A DNA stretch of 64,000 bases from an uncultured Erythrobacter sp. (GCA_947493165.1 CANLPY010000001.1:1898501-1962500); one strand, 5' to 3'. Counted from the first letter of the stretch, positions 1 through 10,371 are shown. Notes: generated by a model not told the origin, from the letters alone. Program-made: numbers and translations.

Positions 1-398
1 CCCGCATGGGCGGGGCGAGCAATCACCGCATGGGCCTGTGGGATGCCGCGATGATTAAGGACAACCATGTCGCCGTCGCGGGCTCGGTCGGCGAGGCCGT
101 GCGCCGCGCGCGGGAGGCAGGGGTTGAGCACATCATCTGCGAGGTCGACCGGCTCGACCAGATCGGCCCGGCCCTGCAAGCGGGCGCGCATCACCTGCTG
201 CTGGATAATATGCCGCCAGAGACCCTGCGCGAGGCAGTGGCGATAGTTGATGGCCGCGTGCCGTGCGAGGCATCAGGCGGGATCAATCTCGACACGATCA
301 AGGCCAAGGCCGCCACGGGCGTGCAATTCGTCTCGGTTGGGCGCCTGACACAAAGCGCACCTGCGGCGGACATAGGCCTCGATTTCAAGCCGGTTTAA
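1..398 (+). CDS. nadC: Nicotinate-nucleotide pyrophosphorylase (quinolinate phosphoribosyltransferase), C-terminal part
   Basis: Last step of de novo NAD synthesis: quinolinate plus PRPP gives nicotinate mononucleotide, CO2 and pyrophosphate, in the cytoplasm. The gene is cut by the left edge; only about 130 C-terminal residues are present, so there is no start codon here. The NHRMGL..A.MIKDNH block, the CEVDRLDQ strand, LLLDNM, the EASGGI turn and the final GVQFVSVGRLTQSAPA..IGLDF are all typical of the alpha/beta-barrel domain of NadC. A small membrane-protein gene follows after 13 bp. Family assignment is secure. Confidence 0.95.
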   Translation, partial: RMGGASNHRMGLWDAAMIKDNHVAVAGSVGEAVRRAREAGVEHIICEVDRLDQIGPALQAGAHHLLLDNMPPETLREAVAIVDGRVPCEASGGINLDTIKAKAATGVQFVSVGRLTQSAPAADIGLDFKPV

Positions 399-411
399 GG
401 CCGGGGAAGCG

Positions 412-858
412 ATGAAACTGGCGCAAGGGCCCCGCCCCCTATCCATCAAGCTGTTTGCGGCGTTCTTCCTGACCGCAGCGATATCGACTTATGTCCTGAA
501 TTTGACCAATCTGCCGATCCAGCAGCAGATATTTGCGCTGTATCTTCCCTGGCCGGGTTGGTCACAAGATTGGACGATCGTTGCCCTTTCCGCGATCCTG
601 TCGATTGCTTTCATTCCGGTAGCATGGATCTATCTGCACGCCAGCCGCTTGGCGCGCTGGCTTGTCACCGGGTTCTCACTGCTTAAGCTCCTGAGCTTCC
701 CGCAAATGTTGATGCTTTGGTTCTCCGACCCATACATCAACGCCTTGTATTTGCGCGAACCAGTCTTGATCGCGCTTGCGCTCATCATGCTGTTCACGCC
801 GAGCGCCAATCGCTGGTTTCGCCAAACACAGGAGCCTAATCTTGCGGTATTTGAGTAG
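412..858 (+). CDS. Small integral membrane protein of unknown function
   Basis: A 148-residue protein with about four hydrophobic segments (roughly residues 15-32, 55-75, 84-103 and 115-132) and short charged loops, so most likely an inner-membrane protein. I recognise no domain or catalytic motif. It begins 13 bp after nadC, and its 3' end contains the Shine-Dalgarno sequence and start codon of the RNase T2 gene, which suggests translational coupling with that gene. The function is unknown. Confidence 0.7.
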   Translation: MKLAQGPRPLSIKLFAAFFLTAAISTYVLNLTNLPIQQQIFALYLPWPGWSQDWTIVALSAILSIAFIPVAWIYLHASRLARWLVTGFSLLKLLSFPQMLMLWFSDPYINALYLREPVLIALALIMLFTPSANRWFRQTQEPNLAVFE

Positions 859-1549
859 TTTAGCGCTGGGGCTATCCGCCATTTTGACGCCCACGCTGGC
901 GTCGGCACAAGCATACCAATGCAACGCTCCGCGCGTCTCATCCGTCCCTAAAATCTCGCCCAATGGGCAGACGCGCAAATTGCCGATCACCGGCTATACG
1001 ATGGCGCTAAGCTGGTCGCCTGCCTTTTGCCGCACTCGGCAGGACAGCCGCAGCCACCGGACGCAATGCAGCGGCGACAATGGCCGGTTCGGGCTGATCG
1101 TTCATGGTTTTTGGCCGGAAAGTCGCGGGTCATGGCCGCAATGGTGTCCAACACAAGGCCGCCTCACCCCTGCCGAAACCCGGCGCAATATGTGCATGAT
1201 GCCGAGCACGCGGCTGATCGCTCGGCAATGGGCCAAGCACGGCAGCTGTATGACCAAACGACCCGAAACATACTTCAAGGTTACGCGCATCCTGTGGGAT
1301 AGCTATCGCATACCTGATTATGACCGGATCAGCCGCGAAGATGGTTTGACCGCCGGGCGTATCAGACAAGCCTTTGCAGATGCCAATGGCGGCATTCCTG
1401 CCAACGCTGTGGGCGTAAAACTCAACCGTGATGGCTGGCTAGAGGAGCTGCGCATTTGCTATGGCGTCCGCTTCAGGCCGGTCCGCTGCGATGCCAAACG
1501 CTTTGGCGCGCGAGACGGTTCGCGAGCCAAGATTTGGCGGGGGCTGTAA
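842..1549 (+). CDS. Exported ribonuclease T2 family protein
   Basis: RNase T2 enzymes cut single-stranded RNA through a 2',3'-cyclic phosphate. Both active-site blocks are present: FGLIVHGFWPES (first catalytic His) and ARQWAKHGSCM (second His, with Glu replaced by Gln-Trp at the usual Glu position). Several Cys residues are spaced for disulfides, as expected outside the cytoplasm. I place the start at TTG 842: it has an AGGAG seven bases upstream and gives a signal peptide (MRYLSSLALGLSAILTPTLA, cleaved near ASA-QA). A longer reading from ATG 776 would have no signal peptide. The gene overlaps the previous one by 17 bp. Likely periplasmic or secreted. Confidence 0.87.
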   Translation: MRYLSSLALGLSAILTPTLASAQAYQCNAPRVSSVPKISPNGQTRKLPITGYTMALSWSPAFCRTRQDSRSHRTQCSGDNGRFGLIVHGFWPESRGSWPQWCPTQGRLTPAETRRNMCMMPSTRLIARQWAKHGSCMTKRPETYFKVTRILWDSYRIPDYDRISREDGLTAGRIRQAFADANGGIPANAVGVKLNRDGWLEELRICYGVRFRPVRCDAKRFGARDGSRAKIWRGL

Positions 1550-1706
1550 AGCGGCGGGGCCAAGCGCAATTCACACTGTCTGTTGCCGCGCAACCTCGAA
1601 CCTTGCCTCATGCGTTTCGCAGCACATTTTTAACCAAAACTCTCTAGCCGCCTAGTTGAGATATTGGCGAGCAGTCTGCTTGGCGAAGACCAAAAGAGAA
1701 ATCACA

Positions 1707-3509
1707 ATGCTGAGGAAAACTATTGGCTCGGTTAACCGACTAAGGCGCGTTAGCGCCCCCTCGGATCACAAGCGGGCCAAGCCAAGCATTGCCTCGCGCT
1801 TGCTCCTAACCGACCTATCAATCGCGGTAATTTTGCTAGCTTGCGCCGCCTTGGTCGCACAATATGCGATGAACAATCGCGAACTCGTGGCCCAGCAGCA
1901 CGATCTGACAGAGGTCGAGAATTTGGTGCGCGCTCAAAGGGCAGCGGCTTTCGAAACGCATGTCAGCGCGCTACAATTGCGCGACAGTTGGGCATTCGCG
2001 ACTCCAGAAGCACGCTCAGAATTTCGCGAAGTTCTGCTCGCATCCAGCACCGAATTCACAAATATGGCGGACAAGCTGACCAATGATCCGCGCGTCAGCA
2101 GGCAGCCTGAGTTCGAAATCGGCCCAGTGGCGATGGAACAGCTATCAGGCCTAGTTCGCGAGATTTTAGCTGAGAGCGATAAAGGGTCCGATGCAAAATT
2201 CCGTCCCAATATTGCGATCGAGCTAACCGGAAATTACCGTTTCTTGCTCGGAATCTTGAACGAAATTGAAGACAGCGCGCGCAGCGACCTCCAAGTCAAT
2301 CAAGCAAGCGTAGCTGCAAAAGCGGACGCCATGGTGCTGGTAATCTCTATCACCGTAGCGGCACTGATCTTAGCGTTGCTGGTTCGGTTCGCATTGGTCA
2401 AACGCTGGGTGGTGAAACCGGCCCATAGACTTGCAAAGGTGACGAGCGATTTTGCCGAAGGAAATGTGGAACACGCGATTCCCGTGATGCATGTTGATGA
2501 GTTGCAGCGCATTGCTGATGCTCTGGCGGTCTTTCGCGATATGACCATCGAAGCGGGAGAATTGCGCAGCCAATCCCACGAAGCGCAAATTCGCGAGCAA
2601 CAAGCCAACATCGAAGCGGAGCGCAAAGAGCGAGAGGCGCAAAAATTGAGTGAAGCCCAGCGCCGCAAAGACATCATGACTATGGCGCTCAAGTTTGAAA
2701 CGTCCGTTTCCAGCGTCGTTGAGGCGACTGGAAATGCCGCTCGCCAGCTGGAAGATACCGCAGAACAATTGGCGAGTGCGGCCACTGACGCCGGTCGGCA
2801 AGCTTCGGAAATCGCCGACGCATCAGGCGATGCAACGCAAAACGTTCAATTTGTCGCAGAAGCGGTGAATGAGCTCTCGGGTTTTGTTCGGGCGATTTCT
2901 GAGCAGATGCGCGAGCAGTCAGATCTGTCAAAATCTGCTCGCGAAAAATCGGCTTCAAGCGTGGAATCCTCCCACACCCTAGAACAAGAAACCGCTAGCA
3001 TTGATGGGATCGCTACGATGATCGTAGACATCGCAAGCAAGACCAATCTCATCGCGCTCAATGCCGCGATAGAGGCCGCCCGAGCGGGCGAATCTGGCGC
3101 TGGATTTGCTGTGGTCGCTTCAGAAGTGAAACGACTAGCGCAGCAATCAAGCGAATCCGCAACGAGTATTGGCGGAGTTTTGCAAACAGTGAGCGGCGAA
3201 GTCGATCACACCGTGCAGTCAATCTCGAGCGTGGCGGAGGCCTTGGAAAAAATTGGTGTCATCGCAGATGGTGTGAGCGCATCAGTCGGTCATCACGAAG
3301 ATATTGCAACCGGGATATCGCGCAACGCCTCGGAAGCGGCAACCGGAACGCAAGCTGTGAATCGCAAGATCGCAGACCTTGCGGTGAATGCCGAGCAAGC
3401 CGGGGTGCTTTCACAAAGCGTCAGGAAGGCAGCGAATGAACTTGGGGGACAGGCTGAGGCGCTGGATAAGGCTTCAAGGGAATTTGCCGATTTGATGCGC
3501 TCGGCCTGA
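1707..3509 (+). CDS. Methyl-accepting chemotaxis protein
   Basis: A transmembrane receptor of about 600 residues that would signal to CheA/CheW. Order of parts: N-terminal membrane helix (about 31-53), a periplasmic helical region, a second membrane helix (about 208-230), a HAMP linker ([20 protein letters not shown] onward), then a long coiled coil. The conserved signalling tip is [20 protein letters not shown] followed by [14 protein letters not shown] (about residues 440-478). The ligand domain is not a recognised PAS or Cache fold. Start ATG 1707 is chosen over ATG 1656 because the latter adds only a short basic stretch before the usual N-terminus. No che genes lie in this window. Confidence 0.92.
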   Translation: MLRKTIGSVNRLRRVSAPSDHKRAKPSIASRLLLTDLSIAVILLACAALVAQYAMNNRELVAQQHDLTEVENLVRAQRAAAFETHVSALQLRDSWAFATPEARSEFREVLLASSTEFTNMADKLTNDPRVSRQPEFEIGPVAMEQLSGLVREILAESDKGSDAKFRPNIAIELTGNYRFLLGILNEIEDSARSDLQVNQASVAAKADAMVLVISITVAALILALLVRFALVKRWVVKPAHRLAKVTSDFAEGNVEHAIPVMHVDELQRIADALAVFRDMTIEAGELRSQSHEAQIREQQANIEAERKEREAQKLSEAQRRKDIMTMALKFETSVSSVVEATGNAARQLEDTAEQLASAATDAGRQASEIADASGDATQNVQFVAEAVNELSGFVRAISEQMREQSDLSKSAREKSASSVESSHTLEQETASIDGIATMIVDIASKTNLIALNAAIEAARAGESGAGFAVVASEVKRLAQQSSESATSIGGVLQTVSGEVDHTVQSISSVAEALEKIGVIADGVSASVGHHEDIATGISRNASEAATGTQAVNRKIADLAVNAEQAGVLSQSVRKAANELGGQAEALDKASREFADLMRSA

Positions 3510-3578
3510 CCGCGCAGCTTCGACATGGGGCCAATCCGGAGCCTTTTCAAAACTGCCGCGTCAGCGTAATAATCACGT

Positions 3579-4151
3579 ATGAAAGTTCTTTCGCTCGCAG
3601 CGCTCTTTGCAATCTTAGCGACCGCCGGTTTTGTGATTTTCTTGGGAGCACCGAACGGTCAACCGGCCCTCACCAAGCTGGAGCGGCAGATTGCATCGTC
3701 GCATCCCGATATTGAGCATATTCAGCCAGACACATTGATCCAATGGCAATCGACAGGGCGGAAACTCATCGTGCTCGATGTTCGCGAAGAGGACGAATTT
3801 GCAGTCTCGCATATCGAAAACGCTCTCCGGGTGTCGCCTGAAGCGAGCCTTAGAGAAGTAACGGCTCTTCTCGGTGACCAGGTCGAAAACGCAGATATCC
3901 TCTTCTATTGTTCGGTCGGGGTCCGCAGTTCCAAATTGGCATCGCTCGTCGCCGATCGATTGCGCGCGGATGGTGCCCGAACCATCGCCAACCTAAGTGG
4001 CGGCGTTTTTCGCTGGCACAATGAAGAACGTCCATTAATGAACCATGGCCAGTCGACCGACCTCGTCCACCCCTATGACGGTATCTGGAAGCGGCTCGTT
4101 GAGCGAGAGGAAAAGACCGCTTTTGAGCCTGAGGACAGCATCGTATTGTAG
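3579..4151 (+). CDS. Membrane-anchored rhodanese-like protein
   Basis: A 190-residue protein with an N-terminal hydrophobic anchor or signal (residues 3-24) and one rhodanese domain (about 48-155). The domain shows LIVLDVREEDEFAVSHIENA and the active-site loop CSVGVRSS with Cys111, so the persulfide-forming Cys is kept. Such proteins move sulfane sulfur or act in thiol chemistry; this one would act at the membrane or in the periplasm. It stands 69 bp after the receptor gene and is convergent with tadA. The substrate is unknown. Confidence 0.82.
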   Translation: MKVLSLAALFAILATAGFVIFLGAPNGQPALTKLERQIASSHPDIEHIQPDTLIQWQSTGRKLIVLDVREEDEFAVSHIENALRVSPEASLREVTALLGDQVENADILFYCSVGVRSSKLASLVADRLRADGARTIANLSGGVFRWHNEERPLMNHGQSTDLVHPYDGIWKRLVEREEKTAFEPEDSIVL

Positions 4152-4261
4152 ACCAATACCCACCTATTGGGCGATCGCCGATATTTACATGCGGTGCTGG
4201 CGGAAGAACGACAGACGCTGGCCTGTATCAATACGGTCGCCAATAAAGAAAGGCGGGAAAT

Positions 4262-4717
4262 TCACCGCCGCTGCTTGAAAAAACTTCTCAGCAAGTCAGC
4301 CGCTTGCGTCTCGCCCATACCTGAATACACTTCTGGCCGGTGCAGGCATTGATCGTGCTCAAACACGCGCGCGCCATGCTCCACCGCGCCGCCTTTGGCA
4401 TCACTCGCCGCGTAATACAGGCGCGCAATGCGGGCATGGCTGATCGCGCCAGCACACATCGCGCAGGGCTCCAAAGTAACATAAAGATCGCATCCGGTAA
4501 GCCTGTCCTGCCCCAGAACGTCCGCCGCTTCACGAATGGCGCGAATCTCAGCATGGCCGGTCGGATCTGGCGGCGATCGGACCTGATTAGCGGCCACTGC
4601 CAGCACCTTTTCGCCCTGCATAACAACCGCGCCAACAGGCACTTCACCCGCTTGCGCGGCCCGCTTTGCTGCATCAAGCGCGGTCTGCATTGGTTGTGGG
4701 ATTGGCCAGCTAGTCAT
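4262..4717 (-). CDS. tadA: tRNA-specific adenosine deaminase TadA
   Basis: Deaminates the wobble adenosine of tRNA-Arg(ACG) to inosine. The zinc-binding deaminase signature is complete: HAE (residues 55-57, zinc ligand and proton-shuttling Glu) and PCAMC (residues 84-88, two Cys ligands). The 151-residue length fits the family. It is divergent from rpmB and convergent with the rhodanese gene. Confidence 0.95.
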   Translation of the reverse strand: MTSWPIPQPMQTALDAAKRAAQAGEVPVGAVVMQGEKVLAVAANQVRSPPDPTGHAEIRAIREAADVLGQDRLTGCDLYVTLEPCAMCAGAISHARIARLYYAASDAKGGAVEHGARVFEHDQCLHRPEVYSGMGETQAADLLRSFFKQRR

Positions 4718-4758
4718 AGGCAGGCGCTAGCGATGCATCGTCAGCCGCGCAACTTTGC

Positions 4759-4787
4759 TTGACGATTCGCAAGTCTCCGGCTATCCG
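4759..4787 (+). promoter_or_regulatory. Probable housekeeping promoter of rpmB
   Basis: TTGACG at 4759-4764 is followed after 17 bases by a TATCCG-type -10 at 4782-4787 inside GGCTATCC, which also resembles the alphaproteobacterial -10 style GCTANAWC. It lies about 95 bases before the rpmB start. Confidence 0.55.
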
Positions 4788-4881
4788 CGCCGCTTCCCGG
4801 GAACATTGTGATTTCTGGCCGAATTTCTGGGCCGCCGAAATGGTCGTGCGGACCACAACCGTGAACGAAACGAGAGATATC

Positions 4882-5169
4882 ATGTCGCGTATTTGCGAAC
4901 TGACCGGCAAAGGTCGCCAGGTGGGCAACAATGTCAGCCACGCTAACAACAAAACCAAGCGCGTGTTCCTGCCGAACTTGCAGCACGTTACGCTGCTGAG
5001 TGAAAAGCTGGATCGCGGAATCAAGCTGCGCGTTTCGACCCACGGCCTGCGCTCTGTTGAGCATAATGGCGGTCTCGACAACTGGCTGCTGAAGACCAAG
5101 GATGACAAGCTGTCTCCTCGCGCGCTCAAAGTGAAGCGTGAGCTGCAGAAAGCCGACGCCGCCGCGTAA
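4882..5169 (+). CDS. rpmB: 50S ribosomal protein L28
   Basis: A 95-residue ribosomal protein of the large subunit. The N-terminus [27 protein letters not shown] is the L28 hallmark, and the body LPNLQ...[24 protein letters not shown] matches the alphaproteobacterial form. I use ATG 4882, since longer readings lack the L28 N-terminus. The gene is monocistronic, with its own promoter at 4759 and a terminator at 5211. Confidence 0.96.
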   Translation: MSRICELTGKGRQVGNNVSHANNKTKRVFLPNLQHVTLLSEKLDRGIKLRVSTHGLRSVEHNGGLDNWLLKTKDDKLSPRALKVKRELQKADAAA

Positions 5170-5210
5170 GCCGCGCCGCGTTAGGGCCATCTGGCTCCTT
5201 AAAAGATTTA

Positions 5211-5243
5211 AAAAGGCGTGCGGGTCACTCTCGCGCGCCTTTT
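5211..5243 (+). terminator. Intrinsic terminator after rpmB
   Basis: AAAAGGCGTGCG (5211-5222) pairs with the complementary arm at 5232-5243 around a 9-base loop. The arm ends in CCTTTT, so the stem can also work on the opposite strand for the convergent gene. That gene's stop codon begins inside the element (5243-5245). Confidence 0.7.
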
Positions 5244-6298
5244 CATTTGTCTGAAGCGGGTGTCAGGGCGGCTTTCGCTTTTCCCTCGGCGGCGGTTTTG
5301 ACGTCCACACCAACCAATGGTCCGCCCGCGGGCCAATCCAACTTGACCAGCAACGTGCGCTGAAACGCGGAGAGATTGTCATCAGCGATCATGTAAAGTG
5401 ATCCCGCGTCTGGATTGCTCGGATCGGGGACAAACTCCAGCCCTTCAAAATTTTCTCCGAACAGTGAACCTTTGAAGGTTTGTAGCACTTCGCCTGACCA
5501 TGGCTCCCCTTCCTTGATTGCCGCCGGGTCTGCGCGAACGAGCCGCGCGTCAAATTCAGCTGCAGGCAGGCGGTATTGCACGCGGCGTTCCAGAATAACC
5601 ACATCGCCGCCGGGGACTTGGGCTGCATCCACGGGGGAATAGCGCGGCGTGCTGCTGTAACGGAACTCAATCGCTTCCGCGCCTTCAACTGGGTCGCCCG
5701 CATAAAGCACACCAGGCCGATCGCGGCGCCCGCTGCTTTGTTCGGGCGCTTCGCCCAAAACCAGAAAACGCCCGTCGACCAACCTCAGCAGCGTCTCTGG
5801 CCCGCTGTTGGCTGACCATCTGCGCATTTCGTCAGGTTTGACGCGTGTTGAGCTGCCATCAGGATCAATGCGTTCAATCGCATTGCCATGTTCAAAAGCA
5901 GCCCACACCGCGCCGCTTTCTGGATCGCTGGTCAGTGCTTCAAGATCGAGTAAGAAGGGATAGACCACTCCGCGCCACGGTGGGTAGCCGATCCGGTTGA
6001 CGGTCCCGCGCCTTGTCGTCTCATCAAGTTCAAAATCGAGAAATCGGCCGCGATCGCTGCCAGCCAGAAACTGTCCATCGCCGCCGGCAACTAAACCCGA
6101 ATAGCCGCCGAAATCGCGGTGGGTAGAGGAAATTGCCCACACCGCCTGCACGTTCAACGGACCAGCAATACCAGCGCGTTCCTCCAGCAAAATGAAATCA
6201 ATCGGCGCGTCAGTGGTCGACATGACATCGCTGCGCACAAATGTGCCAGGCGCTATGCCAAGCGCGATCAGAACAATCATGATTTTACGGCGAAGCAT
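5243..6298 (-). CDS. Exported phytase-like (esterase-like activity of phytase) family protein
   Basis: A 351-residue protein with an N-terminal signal peptide (about residues 1-24) and a beta-propeller-type domain. Blocks such as GGYSGLVAGGDGQFLAGSDRG, DLEALTSDPESGAVWAAFE and NFEGLEFVPDP...LYMIADDN are those of the phytase-like Pfam family, whose substrate is mostly unknown despite the name. Probably periplasmic. It may be followed in the same orientation by nothing else, since rpmB is convergent; the M23 gene lies upstream 33 bp away on the same strand. True phytase activity is not shown by sequence. Confidence 0.82.
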   Translation of the reverse strand: MLRRKIMIVLIALGIAPGTFVRSDVMSTTDAPIDFILLEERAGIAGPLNVQAVWAISSTHRDFGGYSGLVAGGDGQFLAGSDRGRFLDFELDETTRRGTVNRIGYPPWRGVVYPFLLDLEALTSDPESGAVWAAFEHGNAIERIDPDGSSTRVKPDEMRRWSANSGPETLLRLVDGRFLVLGEAPEQSSGRRDRPGVLYAGDPVEGAEAIEFRYSSTPRYSPVDAAQVPGGDVVILERRVQYRLPAAEFDARLVRADPAAIKEGEPWSGEVLQTFKGSLFGENFEGLEFVPDPSNPDAGSLYMIADDNLSAFQRTLLVKLDWPAGGPLVGVDVKTAAEGKAKAALTPASDK

Positions 6299-6331
6299 GG
6301 CGGCTGTCTTCAGCCTAGCTGATAGCGCGCA

Positions 6332-7282
6332 TTATTGCGGGCCGACGAACAGCAGCGGGTCGAGCCGCGCCAGGTTCCACTTGATGCTCCAGTGGAGATG
6401 CGGACCGGTTGCACGGCCACTTGATCCGATATTGCCGATATATTGTCCTTGGCTTACCCGGTCACCCTTCTGAACCGCCAATTTCGAAGCGTGAAGAAAT
6501 GCGCTGTTAAGGCCCATGCCGTGATCAATAATGATCAGGCCGCCTTCAAGCGAAAAGCCTGTGCGCGCCAATGTCACCACGCCATCGGCAGGCGCGACAA
6601 ACGGCACGCCATTGCCCGGCGCAATGTCGATCCCGGAATGATAACTGCCCGGTTCGCCGCGATAAATGCGTTGCGAGCCGAAGCGCCCAGATATGCGCCC
6701 TTTTACTGGCCAGATAAATTGCTGCTGCCAGCCGTTTGCGCCTGTTTGTTCTTGCCGGGCATCCCAGATCGCATCCAGCTCTGGCGCGCGGCGCGCTTGG
6801 TAAGCAGCGCTCGGCCCGCCCCGTCGGCGCGGGACGTTCACCCGTTCGATGTTCCACTTGCGCGGACTGACGGCCAAGTTTTCGCGAACGGTCCGACCAT
6901 TTTCCAAGGTGGCGGTAAGCTCAGCCGACGTTCCGCTATCACGGTCAAAGGCGGCAAAAAACGAGCCATCAGGCGCGATCGGAACAGTGTTTTCGCCCAA
7001 GGTCACGCTAACCGCGCCGGCAGGCGCTTTACCGCGGATCCAGCCGCCTTGAGTAAGTTCACCAGAATAGGAGAATTTAGCAGGCAGAACCGATGCTGGT
7101 GCAGTGCCGACCCTTTCGGAGGCGGGCTTTGGCACGGGCCGCGCATTTTCGATGCGAGCTTCATATGCCTGTTCAGCCGTGGGTTTTTCGACCGGCGTTG
7201 CCGCCTCATTGCCAGCGCAGCTGACCAAAGCGAAGATTGCGGCCAAACCGGCGCCGCGCGGGCCATCAAACATGCCGCTCAT
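6332..7282 (-). CDS. M23 family metallopeptidase lipoprotein (LytM domain)
   Basis: A putative peptidoglycan endopeptidase. The N-terminus carries a lipobox ending LVSC (Cys22), so it should be a lipoprotein. The middle is a beta-rich region. The LytM domain (about 205-305) has all zinc and catalytic residues: HSGID (His215, Asp219), FLH (His264) and GPHLH (His295, His297). With these kept, it should be enzymatically active rather than an EnvC-type activator. Its start overlaps the end of the DUF2093 gene by 4 bp, so the two are probably co-translated. Confidence 0.92.
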   Translation of the reverse strand: MSGMFDGPRGAGLAAIFALVSCAGNEAATPVEKPTAEQAYEARIENARPVPKPASERVGTAPASVLPAKFSYSGELTQGGWIRGKAPAGAVSVTLGENTVPIAPDGSFFAAFDRDSGTSAELTATLENGRTVRENLAVSPRKWNIERVNVPRRRGGPSAAYQARRAPELDAIWDARQEQTGANGWQQQFIWPVKGRISGRFGSQRIYRGEPGSYHSGIDIAPGNGVPFVAPADGVVTLARTGFSLEGGLIIIDHGMGLNSAFLHASKLAVQKGDRVSQGQYIGNIGSSGRATGPHLHWSIKWNLARLDPLLFVGPQ

Positions 7283-7482
7283 ACCTCGCCCAGAAACCGC
7301 TTTGTTGAAAGTTCAGCTGTGGCATAGGCCTCTTGGCGTTCAGCACTCCAATACCGCAATTCCTCCAACGGGATGACTTCGCCGCTGACAGCGCAAAAGA
7401 CATGCTGCCCGGATCGGATAATCCGAAAGGTAGAAGGACCATATTGGAGCTTTGCGGCTTTATCGCCGGATGACATCAACAT
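7279..7482 (-). CDS. DUF2093 family small protein
   Basis: A 67-residue protein of the alphaproteobacterial DUF2093 family: the core FRIIRSGQHVFCAVSGEVIPLEELRYWS matches, with a single Cys in the FCAVSG turn. The function is unknown. It lies 23 bp after xseA and overlaps the M23 peptidase gene by 4 bp, so xseA, this gene and the peptidase form one likely transcript. Confidence 0.85.
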   Translation of the reverse strand: MLMSSGDKAAKLQYGPSTFRIIRSGQHVFCAVSGEVIPLEELRYWSAERQEAYATAELSTKRFLGEV

Positions 7483-7505
7483 ATTTGCGCCTTTAGCACG
7501 GGGTT

Positions 7506-9026
7506 CTAATCAAACAAATCGGTTTGCGCGGTTTTAGTTTCTGTAGGCGGTTTGCGCCTTCGCCGCTTGGGCGGGCTCGCCGTTGGCGATGCAGAATGCG
7601 GCATGGGCTCAGGGGAGGAATGCTGCGCGCCCGCGCTGCCTATTCCAACGTCTAGTCTGCCGTCCTTGAATTGAAGCTGAAGCGCGGTCTCCTTTTCTGC
7701 CTGCGCCTTGCCGGTTACCGCCGCGCCTGCCGCATTGCGCACGATGGCATATCCGCGTTCCAGTGGCTTCTCTGGATGAAATTGGCTGGCGAGCCGGGCG
7801 AGTGCATCAAGTTTCTCAGCCTTGCGCGCCATCGGCCTCTCAACCAAGGCCGGGGTCAGCCGCACCCGATCCAGCCTATTGGCCGCATCACCCGCCGCAC
7901 GCTTCAACACAATGGGTGATAGCCGAGAGGATACACCAGCCAGCGCCTCACGCCCTTGCCCAGCCCTTAAGGTCAATCCGCGCCGCAAACGCTCGGATAG
8001 GTCATCCAGTCGCTGTGTCTGCATTTGAAGCAGATTTTCTGGCCGCGGTAGTCGCTGCACGCGCGCATTCAGCCGCTCTCGGCCCAATTCCACCGGACGA
8101 TGCACAGCTCGGCGCTGTCTACCCGCAAAATCGGCAAGGGTCGCAGCAAGGTCCGCCCGAACCGGAACTGCCATTTCCGCCGCTGCCGTCGGGGTCGGCG
8201 CGCGCCGGTCAGCGGCATAGTCCGCAAGGGTCGTATCGGTTTCGTGGCCCACGGCAGAAATAACCGGAATGGAACATTCTGCGATTGCGCGAACCACTTC
8301 TTCCTCATTAAAGCCCCACAGGTCTTCAATCGACCCGCCCCCACGCGCAATAATCAACAGGTCTGGCCGCAGCAGGCCGCCGCCGCCTGACCCGAAACCA
8401 TCAAATCCGCGAATGGCGTTCGCAACTTGGCTCGCTGAACCCTGACCTTGCACCAGCACCGGCCAAACAAGCACATGGCTGGGAAAGCGGTCAGCCAGAC
8501 GGTGCAGAATATCGCGAATCACAGACCCTGTGGGCGACGTCACCACGCCAATTGTGCGCGGCAAAAACGGGATTGCGCGCTTACGTTCCGGTGCAAAAAG
8601 CCCTTCTGCCGCAAGCCGGGCGCGCGTTTTCTCCAGCAGCGCCAGCAGTGCGCCTTCACCTGCCAATTCCAGATTGTCGATCACGATCTGATATTTGGAG
8701 CGGCCGGGATAGGTCGTCAGCTTACCACTCGCGATCACATCCAAGCCGTCTTCTGGATTGAACGCCAGCCGCCCGGCATGGCCGCGCCACATCACCCCGT
8801 CAATCACGGCCTTTTCGTCTTTGAGAGTGCAATACATGTGGCCTGATGCGGCCCGCTTCACGCCAGACATCTCGCCGCGTACCCGGACATAGCCAAAACG
8901 ATCCTCGACCGTCTTTTTCAGCGCTTGCGAAATCTCGGTGATCGACAACGGCTGAGCGTTGTCGCCCTCCCGCTCCCGCGCTACGAGATCGCCTTTGTTA
9001 TCACTATCAATCGGCGGGGAAGCCAT
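7506..9026 (-). CDS. xseA: Exodeoxyribonuclease VII large subunit
   Basis: Catalytic subunit of exonuclease VII, which degrades single-stranded DNA into short oligonucleotides. About 506 residues: N-terminal OB fold ([29 protein letters not shown] and [18 protein letters not shown]), the catalytic core ([53 protein letters not shown]), a helical region and a basic, Pro-rich tail. I start it at ATG 9026, which has AAGGA six bases upstream; longer readings run antisense into purD. The start overlaps the divergent purD start by 2 bp. xseB is not in this window. Confidence 0.95.
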   Translation of the reverse strand: MASPPIDSDNKGDLVAREREGDNAQPLSITEISQALKKTVEDRFGYVRVRGEMSGVKRAASGHMYCTLKDEKAVIDGVMWRGHAGRLAFNPEDGLDVIASGKLTTYPGRSKYQIVIDNLELAGEGALLALLEKTRARLAAEGLFAPERKRAIPFLPRTIGVVTSPTGSVIRDILHRLADRFPSHVLVWPVLVQGQGSASQVANAIRGFDGFGSGGGGLLRPDLLIIARGGGSIEDLWGFNEEEVVRAIAECSIPVISAVGHETDTTLADYAADRRAPTPTAAAEMAVPVRADLAATLADFAGRQRRAVHRPVELGRERLNARVQRLPRPENLLQMQTQRLDDLSERLRRGLTLRAGQGREALAGVSSRLSPIVLKRAAGDAANRLDRVRLTPALVERPMARKAEKLDALARLASQFHPEKPLERGYAIVRNAAGAAVTGKAQAEKETALQLQFKDGRLDVGIGSAGAQHSSPEPMPHSASPTASPPKRRRRKPPTETKTAQTDLFD

Positions 9027-10311
9027 GAATATCCTTTTACTTGGTTCGGGCGGGCGCGAACATGCGCTGGCGTGGAAGCTGGCGCAATCCCCGTCATGCA
9101 CAAAGCTGTATTCTGCGCCCGGCAATCCGGGAATAGCTGAAGAAGCGGAATTGGTAACGCTGGATGCGGGCAACCACATGCAAGTCGCTGCCTTCTGTGC
9201 AGAGCGCGCCATTGGCCTTGTTGTGATCGGACCAGAGGCCCCGTTGGTGGATGGCTTGGCAGATAGCCTGCGTGCGCAGGGTGTAGCGGTATTCGGCCCC
9301 TCCAAACTTGCAGCGCAATTGGAAGGCAGCAAAGCGTTCACCAAAGAGCTATGCGACCGCGCCGGTATCCCCACCGCTGGCTATGTGCGCGCAACTTCAT
9401 TGGAGCAGGCGGTGGCGGCGCTCGACAAATTTGACGTGCCCTATGTGCTAAAGGCCGATGGCCTTGCCGCTGGCAAAGGCGTGGTCATCACAGAGAGCCG
9501 CACTGAAGCAGAAGCTGCTCTGACTGACATGTTCGGCGGGCAGTTTGGCGCTGCTGGCGCTGAGGTGGTGATAGAGGAATGCATGGTTGGCGAAGAAGCG
9601 AGCTTCTTTGCAATCACCGATGGCACCAACATCTTGCCGTTTGGCACAGCTCAGGATCACAAGCGCGTGGGCGAGGGCGACGAGGGACCGAACACGGGCG
9701 GGATGGGCGCGTATTCTCCCGCACCCGTTTTGACGCCAGAACTTCAAACGCGCGTGATGGAAGAGATCATCAAACCGACGGTCGAAACCATGCGCGCAGA
9801 GGGTATGGCCTATTCCGGCGTGCTTTATGCAGGCCTGATGCTGACTGAGGCCGGACCCAAGCTCATCGAATACAATTGCCGCTTTGGCGATCCAGAGTGC
9901 CAAGTGCTGATGACACGCCTGACCAGCGATTTGGCAAAGATCATGCTGGCCTGCGCTCAAGAAGCGCTGGACGGCGTGGAGGCGAACTTCTCGCCTGCTA
10001 CCGCCATGACAGTAGTGATGGCTGCCAATGGCTATCCGGGCACGCCAGCCAAAGGCGGCGCAATCAACTTGGGTCTAGCCGAAGCGCTGCGCGATGGCGG
10101 CGCGGCCAAGGTCTTCCACGCTGGCACGGCGATGAAAGACGGCCAGCTGGTGGCCAACGGCGGGCGCGTGCTGAACGTGACAGCAAAGGGCATGAGCGTC
10201 ACCGAAGCCCAGAAAACCGCTTACGGCGCGGTTGATGCGATTGATTTCCCAAGCGGTTTTTGCCGCCGTGATATTGGCTGGAGAGAGGTTGAGCGGGAGG
10301 GGAAGTGCTAA
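9025..10311 (+). CDS. purD: Phosphoribosylamine-glycine ligase
   Basis: Second step of purine synthesis: phosphoribosylamine, glycine and ATP give GAR. The 428-residue protein has the N-terminal [22 protein letters not shown], the ATP-grasp region ([32 protein letters not shown]) and the C-terminal [17 protein letters not shown]. Start ATG 9025 has GGGGA five to nine bases upstream and gives the standard N-terminus. Its promoter must lie inside the divergent xseA coding region. Confidence 0.96.
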   Translation: MNILLLGSGGREHALAWKLAQSPSCTKLYSAPGNPGIAEEAELVTLDAGNHMQVAAFCAERAIGLVVIGPEAPLVDGLADSLRAQGVAVFGPSKLAAQLEGSKAFTKELCDRAGIPTAGYVRATSLEQAVAALDKFDVPYVLKADGLAAGKGVVITESRTEAEAALTDMFGGQFGAAGAEVVIEECMVGEEASFFAITDGTNILPFGTAQDHKRVGEGDEGPNTGGMGAYSPAPVLTPELQTRVMEEIIKPTVETMRAEGMAYSGVLYAGLMLTEAGPKLIEYNCRFGDPECQVLMTRLTSDLAKIMLACAQEALDGVEANFSPATAMTVVMAANGYPGTPAKGGAINLGLAEALRDGGAAKVFHAGTAMKDGQLVANGGRVLNVTAKGMSVTEAQKTAYGAVDAIDFPSGFCRRDIGWREVEREGKC

Positions 10312-10371
10312 ACGCACGCGAATTTGATCTTGGTCAATGCAAAGGCCGGATCGAGATGCAATCTTGGCTGT

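Noticed and set aside
9027..9374. An extra 116 N-terminal residues for xseA
   Set aside because: They would be antisense to conserved purD sequence and the ATP 9026 start gives the family N-terminus with a good ribosome-binding site.
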